This document shows positions 54,356-63,023 of a DNA stretch of 64,000 nucleotides, piece by piece (the stretch's first letter is position 1; each line of letters opens with the position of its first letter). The stretch is from assembly GCA_943788935.1 (NCBI GenBank), contig CALSSE010000003.1, positions 1-64,000 of the forward strand, read 5' to 3'. The notes beneath the pieces were generated by a model. That model ran no database searches and was not told the DNA's origin. It saw nothing but the letters and a program-made list of their open reading frames with translations. Origin of the DNA: an uncultured bacterium (GTDB taxonomy: Bacteria; Myxococcota_A; Bradymonadia; UBA7976; VGTA01). A program made the position numbers and the translations under genes.

Positions 54356-55162
54356 CTATCGAAAACTGTAGCTAGCTGCGACGAGGAGAATCCCGATAAA
54401 AGCGATCAGAGTGAGCCATGCCGCTCTCTGTCCTCTCCAGCCTGCGGTGAGTCGGGCTTGTAACACACCACCATAAATACTCCAAGAACCAAGAGAGACT
54501 AAATAACTCAGAGAGAGCTCTCCGCTCCCTCCAAAAGCATAAGCGCTCCCTACCAAGAGCGCTCCTGTGTACAACGGAAAGCCGATGAGGAGACCCTTGA
54601 GATTAATCTCATCTAAAGTACTCAAAGAGGGGAGGCGCTTTGATCCCATGACCAGCTGTTTTGATTTTAGTCGCTTAGCGACGACCAAATAGAGACCGCT
54701 CATCGAAGCCGATACAGCGAAAGCAGCTAGCCCTGCAACAGCGAGCGCAATGTGTATGATTAGTGTGGTTGGCATCGATGAGTCTACCGAGGGAGCTGTG
54801 AGTGATGGCTCTCCGGAGAGTTGGTATGAAAACACAGCCAACAGCGCGATTAAGGCGGAGATGACACCTCCAAGAGAACGCACTTTCACCCGACGGTCAA
54901 TGAGACGATAACTCAATCCAACCGCTAATGCAGAGAGACCAAACCATAGCCGACTCGCGCCTTGCCCTCCGGTATGCAATAGCCAACAGACAAGGAGCAA
55001 TGACCAATATCCTAAGCTGATGTCTAAAGAGATCTTAGACCACCACTTTGACCGCTCTTCTCCCGCGTCATTTCCTCTCCACATTGAGGAGAGATGTAAG
55101 ACGCCACTCATCGCGAAAAGAGTAGCTCCCCCAATAAACCATGGATCAAGATCAATGTTCAT
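54356..55162 (-). CDS. HemX/CcsA-like cytochrome c assembly family membrane protein
   Basis: The 268-residue integral membrane protein has about eight predicted helices and ends near the membrane (LTLIAFIGILLVAASYSF). Its place directly before hemA matches hemX of Bacillus hemAXCDBL and the ccsA-like genes next to hemA in other phyla, whose products influence HemA level or heme handling. A weak CcsA-type pattern (IHIALAVAGLAAFAVSASMSGLYLV, a conserved His in a helix and Tyr-Leu following) supports the family; a WxxWD heme-handling motif is not visible. The exact role is open: HemA regulation or heme delivery. Confidence 0.72.
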   Translation of the reverse strand: MNIDLDPWFIGGATLFAMSGVLHLSSMWRGNDAGEERSKWWSKISLDISLGYWSLLLVCWLLHTGGQGASRLWFGLSALAVGLSYRLIDRRVKVRSLGGVISALIALLAVFSYQLSGEPSLTAPSVDSSMPTTLIIHIALAVAGLAAFAVSASMSGLYLVVAKRLKSKQLVMGSKRLPSLSTLDEINLKGLLIGFPLYTGALLVGSAYAFGGSGELSLSYLVSLGSWSIYGGVLQARLTAGWRGQRAAWLTLIAFIGILLVAASYSFR

Positions 55163-55192
55163 GAAGAAGCCTTTAAGAAATTGTCTCTACGC

Positions 55193-55522
55193 TCAAAGCG
55201 CCTTAGTGACCATCTTGCGGAAAGTATCGGCAGGGTTCGGAGGTAGGCCAGTGAGGTCATCGACGGGTGCTCCATTTTTAAAGAGAATGAGTCTCGGGAT
55301 GCTCTGGACACCAAATTGCTGAGCGAAACGCATATTCTCGTCGACATTGACCTTGGCAACTTTAGCTTGCCCATCGAACTCTGCTGCCAAAGTGTCTAGA
55401 TGAGGAGCGAGCGCTCGGCAAGGACCACACCATGGGGCCCAAAAGTCGACCAAGACAGGAACATCGCTGTCTAGAACATCACTTTGGAAACTCTCATCTG
55501 TGACTGTAATATATTTTCCCAT
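55193..55522 (-). CDS. trxA: Thioredoxin
   Basis: The 109-residue cytoplasmic thioredoxin carries the active site WCGPC (Cys32, Cys35) after VLVDFWAP, the buried Asp26, and the cis-proline in GVQSIPRLILFKNG. Start ATG 55522 gives exactly a thioredoxin length; a longer reading to 55618 would add residues unlike any thioredoxin. It lies 30 bp before the hemX-like gene and may be co-transcribed with the heme operon. Confidence 0.95.
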   Translation of the reverse strand: MGKYITVTDESFQSDVLDSDVPVLVDFWAPWCGPCRALAPHLDTLAAEFDGQAKVAKVNVDENMRFAQQFGVQSIPRLILFKNGAPVDDLTGLPPNPADTFRKMVTKAL

Positions 55523-55696
55523 AAGTAAACCTGCCTTATCAGTTAACGTTGTTAGTTTGAAATGAAACGATAGATAATCTAACCACCACTCTACAAGTCT
55601 GCAAATTAAACAACCCACATTTTGATTAACAAAGAAGACTTAAGATTCGGAAACTTAATAGTTACCCCCCCTCAAGTCAGTAAATATTTTTTCTAT

Positions 55697-56185
55697 TTAG
55701 GCGCCCCGAATACGCTTAATCGTCTGATAAGCCTCATTAATCTCTCTAGCTTTAGTCTCGGCGCTCTGCAAGGCGTGTGGGTCTTGAGCGAATCGATCGG
55801 GGTGATAGGCCATCATCTGCTTACGCCAAGCTCTCTTTAGCTCTTCATCAGTCACCTGAGGGCTCACCCCAATAAGATCATAACAAACGATGAGCGAAGG
55901 TCCACTACGCCTTGGGCTATCAATATACCCTTCAGCTTCTAAACGTTCTATCCACGCCCAGAAGTCCCTCTCCAAAATAACTAAGCGCTCATGTGCCAGC
56001 TCTCTCAAGCTCTCAATCTGAGTCTCCGCTCTCTCGATTTGACGTTTAATGGGCGGCTGTGATCTCGCCCATCGCCAAGCGCTCTTACCAGCATATCTCC
56101 CATATTTCCATAGGCCACGCCCTACTCGGGAGCGAAGTTTAACTTTCTCTCTCCGAGACGTATTAGGTCTAGCTGATCTCATCAT
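55697..56185 (-). CDS. J-domain (DnaJ-like) protein with C-terminal J domain
   Basis: This 162-residue protein carries a J domain at its C-terminus (about residues 100-162: CYDLIGVSPQVTDEELKRAWRKQMMAYHPDRFAQDP) with the HPD tripeptide needed to stimulate DnaK ATPase. The N-terminal part is highly basic and helical (KVKLRSRVGRGLWKYGRYAGKSAWRWARSQ), with no membrane segment. It lacks Gly/Phe and zinc-finger regions, so it is a type III J protein with a specialised client or location. It is separated from trxA by 174 bp. Confidence 0.85.
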   Translation of the reverse strand: MMRSARPNTSRREKVKLRSRVGRGLWKYGRYAGKSAWRWARSQPPIKRQIERAETQIESLRELAHERLVILERDFWAWIERLEAEGYIDSPRRSGPSLIVCYDLIGVSPQVTDEELKRAWRKQMMAYHPDRFAQDPHALQSAETKAREINEAYQTIKRIRGA

Positions 56186-56237
56186 TCACCTCCGTCTGAG
56201 GAATATATCCAACGACTGAACAATACATATAGACCCA

Positions 56238-57500
56238 TTAAGTAAAGAGAGGGATCAATGAATCTTGGAGAGGATAATGAGCGTTCAAGGGGTGTTGATC
56301 TATACCAAACTGCTGACGAAGAGCCGCGTGGATATTTGAGGGCTTAATTTTTGCCCCTTCAGGGTCTAATGTAAGCGTCTCAAAGTTGATCGGGAGAGCA
56401 TGCACTCCTTCATCTGTTGCCCCGATCACTCGATTACCTTGAACACCCGCTCCCATAAAGAAAAGACTCGTAATCGACCAATGGTCTTTACCATTACCCT
56501 CATTATATCTCGGTGTCCTTCCGAAGTCAGAGTTCACCATAATTAAGACACGATCTTCTAAACCATGTCGCTCTACCTCAGCCCATAACTCCATGAGTCC
56601 TGTGCTCAAGCGATCGAGAGCCGCTGCTTGATTAACATCATGATTGCCGTGGGTATCGAAACCACCGACACTTAAGTTAGCAGCGACAGTAAGTCCAGAG
56701 CGATAACCTGCCAAAGCGATCGCGCCCTGTTGACCGAGGCTCGTACTGAATAAGTCGAGGTCAGGTAAGTTCTCATTGAGCCTCTTTAACTCATTCTGAC
56801 CGCTCCGAGCAGCTTGTAAGTTATCTAGGCTCTTGACGATTTTTGGGAGGCGCTTCCGTTGACGGAGTTGGTTTAACCGACGATTACTGAACTCGTCCAT
56901 TCGGCCCTGCACGCTCTCTGGATGGAAGAGTCGATCACCATCTAAATCTGGTTCAGCGATTTTAGAGATGACCCCTAGTGAGCCGAGTCTAGTCCGAGGG
57001 ACAACACCTCGAGTGATATCATATCCACCGTTAGTGATATAGCCTAGGGGGAGCTCTGGTGCTACCGCAGCGGTGAGCATCGCCGCGAAAGAAGGATGCC
57101 CTTCTTCAAGTTGCCCACTATTTAAATATCGGGTCCCCGTACTGTGGTTGTTCGTTGAGGTGTCTACCCCATTAACGATTAAGAGTTTATCGTAGTGGGC
57201 TTGAAAAAACTCCTCATTACGACCCATAGGAGCCCAACGAATAGGACTGCTTACGCTTGGAGTACGAATCTCATCAATCATAAAATGATTGACGGGATCA
57301 GGTTGGTTCTCCGAGCTTCTTCCTTTAGGGTCACAAAAGCTCGTGGGATCCCACCCTCCACCTGCATGAACGCTCAAGAACAGAGGTTGATCACCCTCGG
57401 CATAAGCTTTAGCTGATCCATTGAATAGATGACTTAACGGCCCGGCGCTGAGACTCACCCCCGTGAGTCCAGCGAGTTTAAGGATGTCCCTACGATACAT
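56238..57500 (-). CDS. DUF1501 family secreted protein
   Basis: The 420-residue protein has a Tat-like N-terminus (YRRDILKLAGLTGVSLSAG, although KR/RR is followed by DILK rather than a full SRRxFLK), fitting export. Family patterns include FLSVHAGGGWDPTSFCDP, the GTRYLNSGQ segment, LSVGGFDTHGNH and VNSDFGRTPRYNEGNGKDHWSITSLFFMGAGVQGNRVIG. DUF1501 proteins have an alkaline-phosphatase/sulfatase-like fold and usually accompany DUF1549/1553/1588-type c-heme proteins, as here, where such a gene lies just upstream with a 42-bp gap. The substrate is unknown. Confidence 0.88.
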   Translation of the reverse strand: MYRRDILKLAGLTGVSLSAGPLSHLFNGSAKAYAEGDQPLFLSVHAGGGWDPTSFCDPKGRSSENQPDPVNHFMIDEIRTPSVSSPIRWAPMGRNEEFFQAHYDKLLIVNGVDTSTNNHSTGTRYLNSGQLEEGHPSFAAMLTAAVAPELPLGYITNGGYDITRGVVPRTRLGSLGVISKIAEPDLDGDRLFHPESVQGRMDEFSNRRLNQLRQRKRLPKIVKSLDNLQAARSGQNELKRLNENLPDLDLFSTSLGQQGAIALAGYRSGLTVAANLSVGGFDTHGNHDVNQAAALDRLSTGLMELWAEVERHGLEDRVLIMVNSDFGRTPRYNEGNGKDHWSITSLFFMGAGVQGNRVIGATDEGVHALPINFETLTLDPEGAKIKPSNIHAALRQQFGIDQHPLNAHYPLQDSLIPLFT

Positions 57501-57542
57501 GATATCTCACCTTTTTAATCAAGAGTATGGAGGCGCCTGCGC

Positions 57543-59966
57543 TCATTCGTAGAGAAAAGCGGGGTCATTGAGGAGAACACTGATCAACCCAGCCCAAGCA
57601 CGGATGACGAATCGGCCATCGCCGCTGACCTGTTGCTCACTCGGTAGACTTTGTCCTGTAGTCAGGTTCCATGCCCCTCTACAGCTCCAATGAAGGCTGC
57701 CAGAGACGGTATCTGCTTCAACCTCTTCCAAACCCAAAGTCCATATATCAAGCCATAGAGCGTACAACTCATCAAGTTCAGGGCTATCGAGTTCAAAGCG
57801 TTCTCCCCACATCGTCCACGCCAAATGCCGAAGGTTTGTGCGAATGAGCTCTTCGACTTGCGGGATCACAAAACCATTGGAATCAAGAGGTTCATATGTT
57901 GTCTCTACCCATGGGAACAAGAAGCGCTCTTCTGGATCTTTGGTGAAATCATACGCGGTGACCTTACAGCTCATCTCGTTGGCCATACGTCGCTGAATAT
58001 TAGAGAAGATGCCATTGGGTTCTCGGATACGATCGACGACATCGTCGCTATCGATTCCTCCATAGAGGAGTTTATATTGCCCCTCATCGAGGAGATAGTC
58101 TTGCGAAGTATGATTAGGCCTCCAACGAGCGCCTGTCGTCGCCAAGAGCTTACGATTGAGCTGCTCTGGTATGAGAGGTTTATCGAGTCCAAGGTGAGAC
58201 CACTGTGCGAGAAGCTCTGGATTAAGATCCATCTCAGGCTCTAGATCAGTCGCTCGGAAATAAGGACTGCGCACCAAAGACTTGATTAACCAAGTGAGAT
58301 CATGACGATTCGCTCTAAATCCTTCGGCAACCCGATCAATGTAACGTTGTTGGGCATTAAAGGCCCGCTCTCGAGACTCAAGATAGTCTCCTTCACCTGG
58401 TGGGGCGAGGAGACCGTCACCGATGAGAGCTTCATACATTAAACGAGCGATCGATCGATCAAATCTTGGGTCGTCAGCCACTTGAAGCGTGAGCCACCGT
58501 AAACTAGCAGTCCTCTTTTCAAAAGGTAGCTCCTCCTCCATGAATCCAGGGGCGCGCATGTCGCCATACCACGCCTCTCTAAAACTAAAACTTCCCTGCT
58601 CATCCCAATGCTGAAAGGCACCAGCGACGGGATCAATTACCGTATGGCAGATCGAACATTGAGGGTCGTTCATGGTGGGGTTATGAGCTGTGGAGGTTGG
58701 GTCTATCGGTCTCTCAGCTAGCTTAAATACATCAAGACCTAAAAAGAGCTTGAAGAAGATCCGAGCGCGATGGCGATTACGGTTCGTCTCAGTTGTGGGG
58801 AAACGGTTCAGGAACATCGGGCTCGTCAGAATGCCAGCATGAGGTACCCCTGGCGCTCTCCCCTCTCTGTATTCTTTAGGATCGAGTGGATCATCCCAGT
58901 CAATATCCTGAACGCCATAGATACGTGCAGTGAAGGGATTCATCGCGATATAATCAGAGGTGATTATTTCATGAAATGGTCGACGATGCTGAACCACATA
59001 GATGATATGTTCTAGAGCCTCTCGGGCGAGGCTTGTATTCGCATAATCTACTGCCGCCCAATAGGCTTCATTACGCGGTTGCTCCTCTTGATCTAAGTGC
59101 CAGCGCGCGTTGGGATATCGATCATTGTTTAGCAGATCGATCGCGTTCGACCGACCGAGATATTTATCGGTGAGCAGGATATCATTCCATATTTCTCGCA
59201 ATCGCTTGTAAAATGCCTCACTCCCCAAAACATTGTTGAGCGCGAGCTCAACACCACTCCACCCATGGTCTTCCACCGCGGCGATTTCATCTGCGACAGG
59301 GAGCCTCCCCGCTAGAGACAGGGTCGCTCTACGGAGCGTCTGTTGGGCCCCCAAGAGGAGCACACCTTCAAAGACCTCATCCTCACCTTCGCTCGAGAGA
59401 TCATCACAGACGACAGACTCTCCAGCACGCGCTCTCTCCACCATCTCTCTGAGCACTTCGTACTCTTCGTCCTCTTCACCAAAGAGCGCCCCCCCTCCAT
59501 GAGTAATCTGATTGGTCGGTTTTTGAAGCACTATAGGGGCCCCATCGCGGTCGAGGGCTGAGATGTCAGCAAAAACCGCATAGTTGGCCTCCAAGGCCCC
59601 CTGTTGCTCTTCAGATACGTAAACCATATCCGTGGTCTGAGCTGCTCCTTGGGGATTATGGCAGTCTAGGCACATGGGCTTTAGGATCGGTCGCCACACT
59701 CTCTCCTCAAAGAAGTCAAGGTCAGACACACAGTCCTCAGGGGGGTCTGTCTCGGGTATAAGCGGAGGAGTGTCACCTGCGTTCTCAACGCCTGCTTCAA
59801 TCACCTCACCAGATCCCTCTCTCCCCTCTCCTGCGGTTGCATCTCCTGCGGTTGCATCTCCTGCGCCTTCATCGAGCTCAATCATAGACCTCTGAGCGCT
59901 ATCACACCCCCAAGAGATGACTAGGCAGAGAGTAATAACAGAGAGATTTATCTTTTGCTTCATCAT
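57543..59966 (-). CDS. DUF1588/DUF1592-type c-heme lipoprotein
   Basis: The 807-residue lipoprotein has lipobox VISWGC near residue 20 and an acidic Gly/Ala/Thr stretch (AGDATAGDATAGE). A cytochrome-c-like segment with CLDCH (about residue 100) follows, then helical DUF1592-like parts (RRATLSLAGRLP, YKRLREIWNDILLTDKYL). A DUF1588-like core spans NRHRARIFFKLFLGLDV and the second heme-type motif DPQCSICHTVIDPVAGAFQHWD. Genes of this class, known from Planctomycetes and Myxococcota-like bacteria, are paired with DUF1501 genes. GAGG lies 9 nt before ATG 59966. An 18-bp x 4 repeat lies 28 bp upstream in its leader or promoter. Confidence 0.82.
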   Translation of the reverse strand: MMKQKINLSVITLCLVISWGCDSAQRSMIELDEGAGDATAGDATAGEGREGSGEVIEAGVENAGDTPPLIPETDPPEDCVSDLDFFEERVWRPILKPMCLDCHNPQGAAQTTDMVYVSEEQQGALEANYAVFADISALDRDGAPIVLQKPTNQITHGGGALFGEEDEEYEVLREMVERARAGESVVCDDLSSEGEDEVFEGVLLLGAQQTLRRATLSLAGRLPVADEIAAVEDHGWSGVELALNNVLGSEAFYKRLREIWNDILLTDKYLGRSNAIDLLNNDRYPNARWHLDQEEQPRNEAYWAAVDYANTSLAREALEHIIYVVQHRRPFHEIITSDYIAMNPFTARIYGVQDIDWDDPLDPKEYREGRAPGVPHAGILTSPMFLNRFPTTETNRNRHRARIFFKLFLGLDVFKLAERPIDPTSTAHNPTMNDPQCSICHTVIDPVAGAFQHWDEQGSFSFREAWYGDMRAPGFMEEELPFEKRTASLRWLTLQVADDPRFDRSIARLMYEALIGDGLLAPPGEGDYLESRERAFNAQQRYIDRVAEGFRANRHDLTWLIKSLVRSPYFRATDLEPEMDLNPELLAQWSHLGLDKPLIPEQLNRKLLATTGARWRPNHTSQDYLLDEGQYKLLYGGIDSDDVVDRIREPNGIFSNIQRRMANEMSCKVTAYDFTKDPEERFLFPWVETTYEPLDSNGFVIPQVEELIRTNLRHLAWTMWGERFELDSPELDELYALWLDIWTLGLEEVEADTVSGSLHWSCRGAWNLTTGQSLPSEQQVSGDGRFVIRAWAGLISVLLNDPAFLYE

Positions 59967-59993
59967 GTTTGATATCCTCATTATCTCAAAGTG

Positions 59994-60064
59994 ACTCTGT
60001 GCTGCTAGTTTACTCTGTGCTGCTAGTTTACTCTGTGCTGCTAGTTTACTCTGTGCTGCTAGTT
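59994..60064. repeat. 18-bp intergenic tandem repeat, four copies
   Basis: Four consecutive copies of ACTCTGTGCTGCTAGTTT (starts 59994, 60012, 60030, 60048; the last ends one base differently) lie between the divergent c-heme lipoprotein gene and the MoxR gene, 28-98 bp upstream of the lipoprotein ATG at 59966. They do not code for protein in an obvious gene. They may sit in the 5' untranslated region or promoter. Confidence 0.95.
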
Positions 60065-60154
60065 CAGTTTTTATCTAATTTAGACCGAGTAAAACCGCTC
60101 TAACGATAGCTGTTTTTGAAAAGAATGACTAATACTTATTCCCTCTAAGCGATA

Positions 60155-60251
60155 GGTCACTTTTGTAATATGCGGTCACCTTTGTTACATAGTTACTTCG
60201 ATATCGCCTCTTATCAACGGTATAATGATATCCTCTCATAGCGCAGGTCAC
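60155..60251 (+). promoter_or_regulatory. Promoter of the moxR-VWA operon with GGTCAC direct repeats
   Basis: A consensus -10 TATAAT lies at 60221-60226, 84 bp before ATG 60310. Upstream, GGTCACTTTTGTAA (60155-60168) and GGTCACCTTTGTTA (60174-60187) form a direct repeat with 19-bp period, just ahead of where a -35 element would be; no good -35 is seen. A third GGTCAC occurs at 60246-60251, downstream of the -10. The arrangement is that of an activator-dependent promoter. Confidence 0.45.
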
Positions 60252-60309
60252 CTCCTCGTTAGATCGTTCCCATCCTACCTCTACACGTCCCCCATGGAGA
60301 TCATTACCT

Positions 60310-61143
60310 ATGTTTGAGCACTTCTCCGGTACCGAGAGTTACATCGCCTCCGCTGAGCTTCGAGAGGCGGTCAATGTCGCCCTCGCTCTTGAACGCCCCC
60401 TGCTAATCAAGGGTGAGCCCGGTACCGGCAAAACGCTTTTGGCGACCGCTGTTTCAGAAGCGCTCGGACGTCCACTCCACACTTGGCACGTCAAGAGCAC
60501 TAGTAAGGCCCGTGACGGACTCTATGTGTACGATGCTGTTCAGCGACTCCATGACAGTCGTTTTGATGACACTTCCGTCTCAGATATTAGAGCTTACATT
60601 CGCTTTGGAGGTCTTGGTCAAGCCCTCCGCTCGGAGGAGCCCTCTGTAGCGCTAATCGACGAAATAGATAAAGCCGATTTAGAGTTTCCTAACGACCTCC
60701 TCCATGAACTCGATGCTATGAGCTTTAAAGTAGATGAGACCGGTGACGTCTACAGCGCCAAACATCGGCCCCTCGTGATCATCACGAGTAATAATGAGAA
60801 AGAGCTACCCGATGCCTTCTTGCGTCGCTGTATCTTTCACTTTATTTCCTTCCCTAGCCCAGAGCTAATGGCCGAAATTGTTCAGGTACATCATCCTGAC
60901 GTCGAACGAATCCTGGTAGAGGAAGCGATCGCTAGATTCTATTGGCTTCGTGACCTCCCTGAACTCAGAAAGCCTCCTGCGACCAGTGAGCTCGTCGATT
61001 GGATCAGCGCCTTGGTCCGAGGTGGGATTCCCGCCGAGAACTTGACTGATCGCGTCCCTTACTTGGGAGCGCTCATCAAGAAGGAGCGAGACCTCCTCGC
61101 GACTCAGCGAGCGATGAAATCGACTAAGTCTCGTCGGCGTTAA
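60310..61143 (+). CDS. MoxR-type AAA+ ATPase
   Basis: The 277-residue ATPase has Walker A LLIKGEPGTGKTLLA (about residues 32-46), Walker B VALIDEIDKADLEFPN, sensor-1 ITSNNEKELPDAFLRRC with arginine fingers, and a helical lid. MoxR ATPases act as chaperones that mature or remodel partner complexes together with VWA-domain proteins. The VWA gene follows after 2 nt, so the two are co-translated. The pair resembles the CoxD/CoxE and similar classes, but no carbon monoxide dehydrogenase or other client gene is adjacent. Confidence 0.92.
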   Translation: MFEHFSGTESYIASAELREAVNVALALERPLLIKGEPGTGKTLLATAVSEALGRPLHTWHVKSTSKARDGLYVYDAVQRLHDSRFDDTSVSDIRAYIRFGGLGQALRSEEPSVALIDEIDKADLEFPNDLLHELDAMSFKVDETGDVYSAKHRPLVIITSNNEKELPDAFLRRCIFHFISFPSPELMAEIVQVHHPDVERILVEEAIARFYWLRDLPELRKPPATSELVDWISALVRGGIPAENLTDRVPYLGALIKKERDLLATQRAMKSTKSRRR

Positions 61144-61145
61144 AG

Positions 61146-62366
61146 ATGGTCGTCGCGCTATTTGGTGAGGGTGATGTTTTTTTAGACTTCTTTTATCTCT
61201 TGCGAGCTCAAGGGGTACCCGTCAGCGTACGTGAATGGCTCACTTGGTTAGAGTGTATTGAACGAGGATTAGTGGCCGCTGATCTAGGGCGAGCTTATTC
61301 TGTTGGACGAGCGGTAATGGTCAAACATGAGCGGCACCTCGACATCTATGATCTATGCTTCGCCCATTACTTTGGGGGGGCTGATGCCCCTGAAGGCTTA
61401 CATGATGCCCTTGAAGAGTGGCTCTCAAGTCCTCTACCTCTACCTGAACTCTCCCCCGAAGACTTCGAGCGATTGGAGAAGTTAGACCTGGATCGTCTAC
61501 GGGAGCTTTTTGAAGAGAGACTCAAAGAGCAGACAGAGCGTCATGATGGAGGAAGTCGATGGATTGGAACCGGAGGGACTAGCCCCTTTGGACATGGAGG
61601 GCGTCACCCCTCAGGAATCAGGGTAGGAGGGAGAGGGAGAGGGCGAAGCGCGATCCAAATCGCAGGGGAGCGACGCTTCAGAGCCTATCGAGCGGATAGA
61701 GTCCTCGACACTCGGCAGCTCGGCGCCGCTCTTCGACGATTACGCCGATTGGGTCGAGGAGAGAGAGCAGACGAGCTAGACCTAGAAGAGACAATCCGTA
61801 GAACAGCCCAACAAGCCGGAGAGCTAGAAGTAGTGCTCAAACCGCCGAGAGAGAACACTCTCAAGCTCATTTTATTGATGGATGTTGGCGGCTCAATGGA
61901 TGATCACGCTCGATTGGTAGAACAGCTCTTTAGCGCTGCTCATCAGGCGAGTCACTTTAAAGTCTTCAAGCCCCTTTATTTTCATAATTGTGTATACGAT
62001 TGCGTCTATGAAGAAGCAGCGATGCGGACTAGCGTCTCTCTAGAGTCGCTTCATCGGACTCTCGACTCACAGACCAGGCTCTTAATTATTGGTGATGCGT
62101 GTATGTCACCCTATGAGCTATTCTCGGTAGGAGGTATGATCAATTATCATGAGCATAACAGCCGCACCGGAGCTGAATGGCTTTATACATTACGCACCTT
62201 TTTCCCTCACAATGTGTGGCTCAATCCTCTCCCCGAGAGGTTTTGGTCTCACCCTACCATCGAGGCTATTGGAGGGATCTTCCCTATGCGAGAGCTTACT
62301 CTTGAGGGGCTGAGCGAAGCGGTTAAACTCTTAAGTCAAACCGTCCCTGATACCCAGCGCCATTGA
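61146..62366 (+). CDS. CoxE-like VWA-domain protein
   Basis: The 406-residue cytoplasmic protein joins a helical N-terminal region (1-130), a Gly/Arg-rich low-complexity middle (about 140-180: GTGGTSPFGHGGRHPSG, GGRGRGRS) and a C-terminal VWA domain (about 235-400: LKLILLMDVGGSMDDHARLVEQLF, LLIIGDACMSPYELF). The metal-ion-dependent adhesion motif is DVGGS rather than DxSxS, as in many CoxE relatives, so the metal site is partly altered. It is the partner of the adjacent MoxR ATPase. The client of the complex is unknown. Confidence 0.88.
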   Translation: MVVALFGEGDVFLDFFYLLRAQGVPVSVREWLTWLECIERGLVAADLGRAYSVGRAVMVKHERHLDIYDLCFAHYFGGADAPEGLHDALEEWLSSPLPLPELSPEDFERLEKLDLDRLRELFEERLKEQTERHDGGSRWIGTGGTSPFGHGGRHPSGIRVGGRGRGRSAIQIAGERRFRAYRADRVLDTRQLGAALRRLRRLGRGERADELDLEETIRRTAQQAGELEVVLKPPRENTLKLILLMDVGGSMDDHARLVEQLFSAAHQASHFKVFKPLYFHNCVYDCVYEEAAMRTSVSLESLHRTLDSQTRLLIIGDACMSPYELFSVGGMINYHEHNSRTGAEWLYTLRTFFPHNVWLNPLPERFWSHPTIEAIGGIFPMRELTLEGLSEAVKLLSQTVPDTQRH

Positions 62367-62399
62367 CGTCCTGTTCCCTACATGAGGCGAGCTTGCTAC

Positions 62400-63023
62400 T
62401 CAGGCCGCCTCTTCTTTTAGAGAGCGGCGCTTTTTCTTTGATTTCTTCGATTTCTTTGCAGGTTTCCCCCCTCCCTTAGCCTTGGCTGGCTGGGGGGGAG
62501 AGACCTTCGCTCCAGTCAACGATTCTCCCTTACCGAGGTCTCCATTGGCGGGATGGATACAGACATCCTTAACTCCCCAACCATCGGTTCTATTGGGCAC
62601 AAAAGAAACCCAAACTGTGAGACGAATTGTCCCCGTCACTTTGGAGCGGAGTCGAACGACAAACATCTGCTTAGGTGCTTTGACTCGGCGGATCCGAGTC
62701 ATCGACTCTACGACCAAATTTGCTTTTGAATACACAGCGCTATGTCGGGCCGAAAAATCGGCGACACGACGAGTACCTACGAACATCTTCCCCCCCTTTT
62801 TCAACCTTTTTTGGTCGGTAAGGGTAACTTTAAGATCGTAGCTGAGTCCTTCCCACGCCTTCTCTGTATTCTGAGCGCCCATCTCTTTGACATGAGCAAG
62901 CACAGCACGCTTAATCGCGTGATTGATTCGCCCTCCAATGATGAGGTCTTTAACCCACCATAGAGCGAAAATTAACACAAAAGTGAGTGTGATCGGATGA
63001 AATATAAACGTGAAGATCATCAC
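62400..63023 (-). CDS. Membrane-anchored protein with Lys-rich tail, function unknown
   Basis: The 207-residue protein begins with one hydrophobic helix (about residues 3-26: IFTFIFHPITLTFVLIFALWWVKDL). A conserved-looking domain of mixed strands follows (60-165: WEGLSYDLKVTLTDQKRL, MFVVRLRSKVTGTIRLTVWVSFVPN), then a strongly basic tail (PAKAKGGGKPAKKSKKSKKKRR). Such a tail suggests binding to nucleic acid or acidic phospholipid, but no family is recognised. It converges with the VWA gene across a 33-bp gap. Confidence 0.6.
   Translation of the reverse strand: MMIFTFIFHPITLTFVLIFALWWVKDLIIGGRINHAIKRAVLAHVKEMGAQNTEKAWEGLSYDLKVTLTDQKRLKKGGKMFVGTRRVADFSARHSAVYSKANLVVESMTRIRRVKAPKQMFVVRLRSKVTGTIRLTVWVSFVPNRTDGWGVKDVCIHPANGDLGKGESLTGAKVSPPQPAKAKGGGKPAKKSKKSKKKRRSLKEEAA

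Noticed and set aside
59994..60064. CRISPR array
   Set aside because: The repeats are contiguous 18-mers without spacers, so this is a tandem repeat and not CRISPR.
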